Assembly (NCBI RefSeq): GCF_008974325.1
Contig: NZ_BKCG01000004.1
Location: forward strand, 124,001 to 188,000
Source of the DNA: Patiriisocius marinus
GTDB lineage: Bacteria > Bacteroidota > Bacteroidia > Flavobacteriales > Flavobacteriaceae
DNA length: 64,000 nucleotides
Direction: 5' to 3'
Shown here: positions 62,170 through 64,000 of the stretch, piece after piece
Layout of the letters: the number at the start of each line of letters is the position of its first letter
Position numbering within the stretch: position 1 is the first letter of the stretch
The notes under the pieces: model-generated
What the model was told of the DNA's origin: nothing
Seen by the model: only the letters and a program-made list of their open reading frames with translations
Databases searched by the model: none
Translations under genes and position numbers: made by a program

Positions 62170-63081
62170 TTATTGCTTGATCACTTTTTGTGAAAAAGAA
62201 CCTAAGTTAGTGTCCAAGTTAAGAATGTAAACACCAGCAGCTAAATCAGCGATGTTCATTTGTCCATTCTCTAAAGAAGCACCAGTAGTTTTTCCTAATA
62301 CATCAATTAATGTAGCAGAGTTCACTTCAACGTTAGAAGGAAGAGTTACATTTAATACGTCTTGAGCTGGGTTAGGGTATACTGCAACACCTGTAAGGTC
62401 GTTGTCACCTAATCCTAATGCTTCGTCAGTAACAGTTACGTTTAATGCTGGGAAAGCTTCACCAATTAATCCTGCAATGTTTGTCCAGTTTGTTGCACCT
62501 GCTCCAAATAAATCATCAGTATCAATTAAGTAAGGCTCAACGCTAGAAGGGCTACCTAAGTTTCCTAACCAGTTCCATCTTACATCACCAGCAGAATCAC
62601 CAGCACCTGCAGGAGCTACAACTACCCAGTAGTTTCCAGCTGGAAGAGTAACCTGAGTTCCTCCGTTAGCAGCAGTTACATTAATTCTAAAGTTGTTTGG
62701 CACTCCACCTGCTCCGTCATCGAAGAAGTCAAATCCACCACCACCTACAGCAATACCTGGAAGGTCAACTAAAGCTTCACCTGCGAAAGAAGGATTAGAA
62801 GCTGGAACATCACCATCATCTTCATAGATAAAAAAGTCAAGTCCTGACATAGAAGGCTCTAAAGCTAAACCTGTAGAAGAAAAACCTTCAACAGCGATAG
62901 TTCCAAGAACAACATCTGAATCTAACTCAATTAACTCAGCACAGAATACACCTGCATCATTATCCCCGTTAGAAGAAATTAATCCTTGAGTAGAATCAGC
63001 TGGACGATCGATAACAACTGTTTGTGCTACGGCTCCAAAACTGAATGCAAAAGCAGCAGCTAATAAAGTAATTTTTTTCAT
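62170..63081 (-). CDS. Secreted T9SS cargo protein of unknown function
   Basis: 303 residues. Signal peptide about 1-19 (FGAVAQ). The middle is Gly/Asp-rich and beta-like (DFFIYEDDGDVPASN, PAGNYWVVVAPAG), resembling a pre-peptidase or lectin-like domain. The C-terminal about 75 residues from VAVYPNPAQDVLNV to FSQKVIKQ are a type A T9SS sorting domain. Codon use favours high expression (frequent GCT, CCA, GTA). Preceded by a perfect -7 box; probably surface-exposed or released. Confidence 0.82.
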   Translation of the reverse strand: MKKITLLAAAFAFSFGAVAQTVVIDRPADSTQGLISSNGDNDAGVFCAELIELDSDVVLGTIAVEGFSSTGLALEPSMSGLDFFIYEDDGDVPASNPSFAGEALVDLPGIAVGGGGFDFFDDGAGGVPNNFRINVTAANGGTQVTLPAGNYWVVVAPAGAGDSAGDVRWNWLGNLGSPSSVEPYLIDTDDLFGAGATNWTNIAGLIGEAFPALNVTVTDEALGLGDNDLTGVAVYPNPAQDVLNVTLPSNVEVNSATLIDVLGKTTGASLENGQMNIADLAAGVYILNLDTNLGSFSQKVIKQ

Positions 63082-63112
63082 AATTGTAATTTTAAAGTTT
63101 AATATTGTCTAA

Positions 63113-63120
63113 CAAATATA
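63113..63120 (-). promoter_or_regulatory. -7 box (TATATTTG on the minus strand) of the T9SS cargo gene
   Basis: Exact TAnnTTTG match read on the minus strand, 31 bp upstream of the ATG at 63081. Confidence 0.6.
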
Positions 63121-63162
63121 GAAAAGGTATTTTAATATCCTAGAAAAAAAATCAAAAAAACT

Positions 63163-64000
63163 GTGAAATCACTAAAAAACACCACAAATAGCATTTTAAG
63201 GCTTTTTTCACCGTACAAACCTGTGTTAATTGCCCTATTATTAAGCTCATGCAGCAATCACACATCAAAAAATGATGCTACATTAGACCTCACTACACTC
63301 TTCGAAACCTCTAATGGCGAAGAAACTGCTAAGTATAGTGATGTAGTAGACTTTTACAAAAATTTAGCTAATTCGTTTCCATCTATTCAAATTTTTGAAG
63401 TAGGAACTACCGATAGTGGAAATCCATTACATGTAATTACCTTCTCTACAGATAAATTAGACAAAGATTTTGAAAATGCATTTTTAGCAACAAAATACAA
63501 AAACACACTACTTATTAATAATGGTATTCATCCAGGTGAAAGTGATGGAATTGACGCCTCTATGCTCCTTCTTCGTGATTTAGCCCAAGGAAATATAGAT
63601 GCTCCCAAAAATACTATTATCGCAATTATCCCTATATATAACGTAGGCGGCGCGCTTAACAGAAACAGTACAACTCGTACAAATCAAGTTGGACCATTAG
63701 AATATGGGTTTAGAGGAAATGCTCGAAATTATGATTTAAATAGAGACTTTATCAAAACTGACACGAAAAATGCACAGACCTTTAACTATATTTTCAGAAC
63801 TATAAAACCACAACTTTTTATTGACAACCACGTAAGTAATGGTGCAGACTATCAATACACCTTAACTCATCTTTTTACACAACACAATAAATTAGGAGGC
63901 GAATTGGGGCAATACCTAAACAGAAATTTTATGCCACAACTCGAAGATTCATTAAGTAGCAAAGGTTGGGACATCACACCTTATGTAAATGTATTCAATA
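63163..64000 (+). CDS. M14-family zinc carboxypeptidase, lipoprotein, 3' end cut by window
   Basis: Read directly: 279 codons from a GTG at 63163 to the window end, still open; no ATG is available early in the frame. A lipoprotein signal ends in LALLLSSC-type sequence (Cys30). The M14 zinc ligands are His123 and Glu126 in NGIHPGESDG and His223 in IDNHVSNG, with the RNYDLNRDF substrate-binding motif between. The family removes C-terminal residues or amide-linked groups from peptides or peptidoglycan. Confidence 0.88.
   Translation, partial: MKSLKNTTNSILRLFSPYKPVLIALLLSSCSNHTSKNDATLDLTTLFETSNGEETAKYSDVVDFYKNLANSFPSIQIFEVGTTDSGNPLHVITFSTDKLDKDFENAFLATKYKNTLLINNGIHPGESDGIDASMLLLRDLAQGNIDAPKNTIIAIIPIYNVGGALNRNSTTRTNQVGPLEYGFRGNARNYDLNRDFIKTDTKNAQTFNYIFRTIKPQLFIDNHVSNGADYQYTLTHLFTQHNKLGGELGQYLNRNFMPQLEDSLSSKGWDITPYVNVFN

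Noticed and set aside
1-64000. tRNA, rRNA, CRISPR arrays, insertion sequences, prophage and integrases
   Set aside because: Looked for on both strands by eye; no conserved tRNA arms, transposase motifs, regularly spaced repeats or phage genes were recognised.

Overview
The window is chromosomal DNA of a member of the Bacteroidota, most likely the family Flavobacteriaceae. The evidence is: AT-rich sequence; -7 promoter boxes of the Bacteroidota type TAnnTTTG; secreted proteins ending in type IX secretion (T9SS) sorting domains; a Rho factor with a long Asn/Lys-rich disordered insert; a SecA of 1118 residues; and flavobacterial housekeeping families (DUF4199, DUF4293, DUF2795, DUF4920, group III truncated haemoglobin). 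No rRNA, tRNA, CRISPR array, insertion sequence or prophage was seen. The species cannot be named from the sequence.

Layout. 1-4.6 kb: a capsule/exopolysaccharide export block (nucleotide-sugar dehydrogenase cut by the left edge, Wzc-type tyrosine kinase, Wza-type lipoprotein). 4.7-8.6 kb: ABC-F ATPase, truncated haemoglobin, methyltransferase, LolD-like ATPase. 8.7-14.5 kb: an old tandem duplication of a four-gene unit (two micro-ORFs, a seven-repeat FG-GAP protein, an M43-type zinc protease), decayed at the protease of copy 1 and at one micro-ORF of copy 2, followed by an XRE regulator with a palindromic operator. 14.8-24.4 kb: small secreted proteins, cobalamin adenosyltransferase, secA, an ECF sigma/anti-sigma operon, Ohr. 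24.5-36.5 kb: MeaB, sugar epimerase, a three-gene membrane glycosyltransferase operon, PAP2 phosphatase, MATE pump, M28 peptidase, PPK2. 36.6-44 kb: a minus-strand operon natA-natB-mscS-OMP-response regulator, then grpE-dnaJ. 44-49 kb: YceI lipoprotein, MnmD, IlvE and others.

49.1-55 kb is the most interesting part. A TPR-sensor histidine kinase, a NarL-type response regulator and a stand-alone LuxR-HTH protein sit with a 64-residue Cys/Asp-rich peptide, a JmjC-type (cupin_4) 2-oxoglutarate oxygenase with intact Fe ligands, a small lipoprotein and an unrecognised protein. Four transcription units here are each preceded by the inverted repeat TACCC-N6-GGGTA (one copy has one mismatch), which has the 7-2-7 geometry known for NarL sites. 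In three of the four the repeat lies exactly 23 bp upstream of a -7 box. I infer a self-contained, autoregulated regulon that controls an exported peptide, possibly hydroxylated by the oxygenase.

55-64 kb returns to ordinary genes: M49 peptidase, SRPBCC/GyrI-like protein, fluoride channel, DUF1684, DUF4293, rho, a T9SS cargo protein, and an M14 peptidase cut by the right edge.
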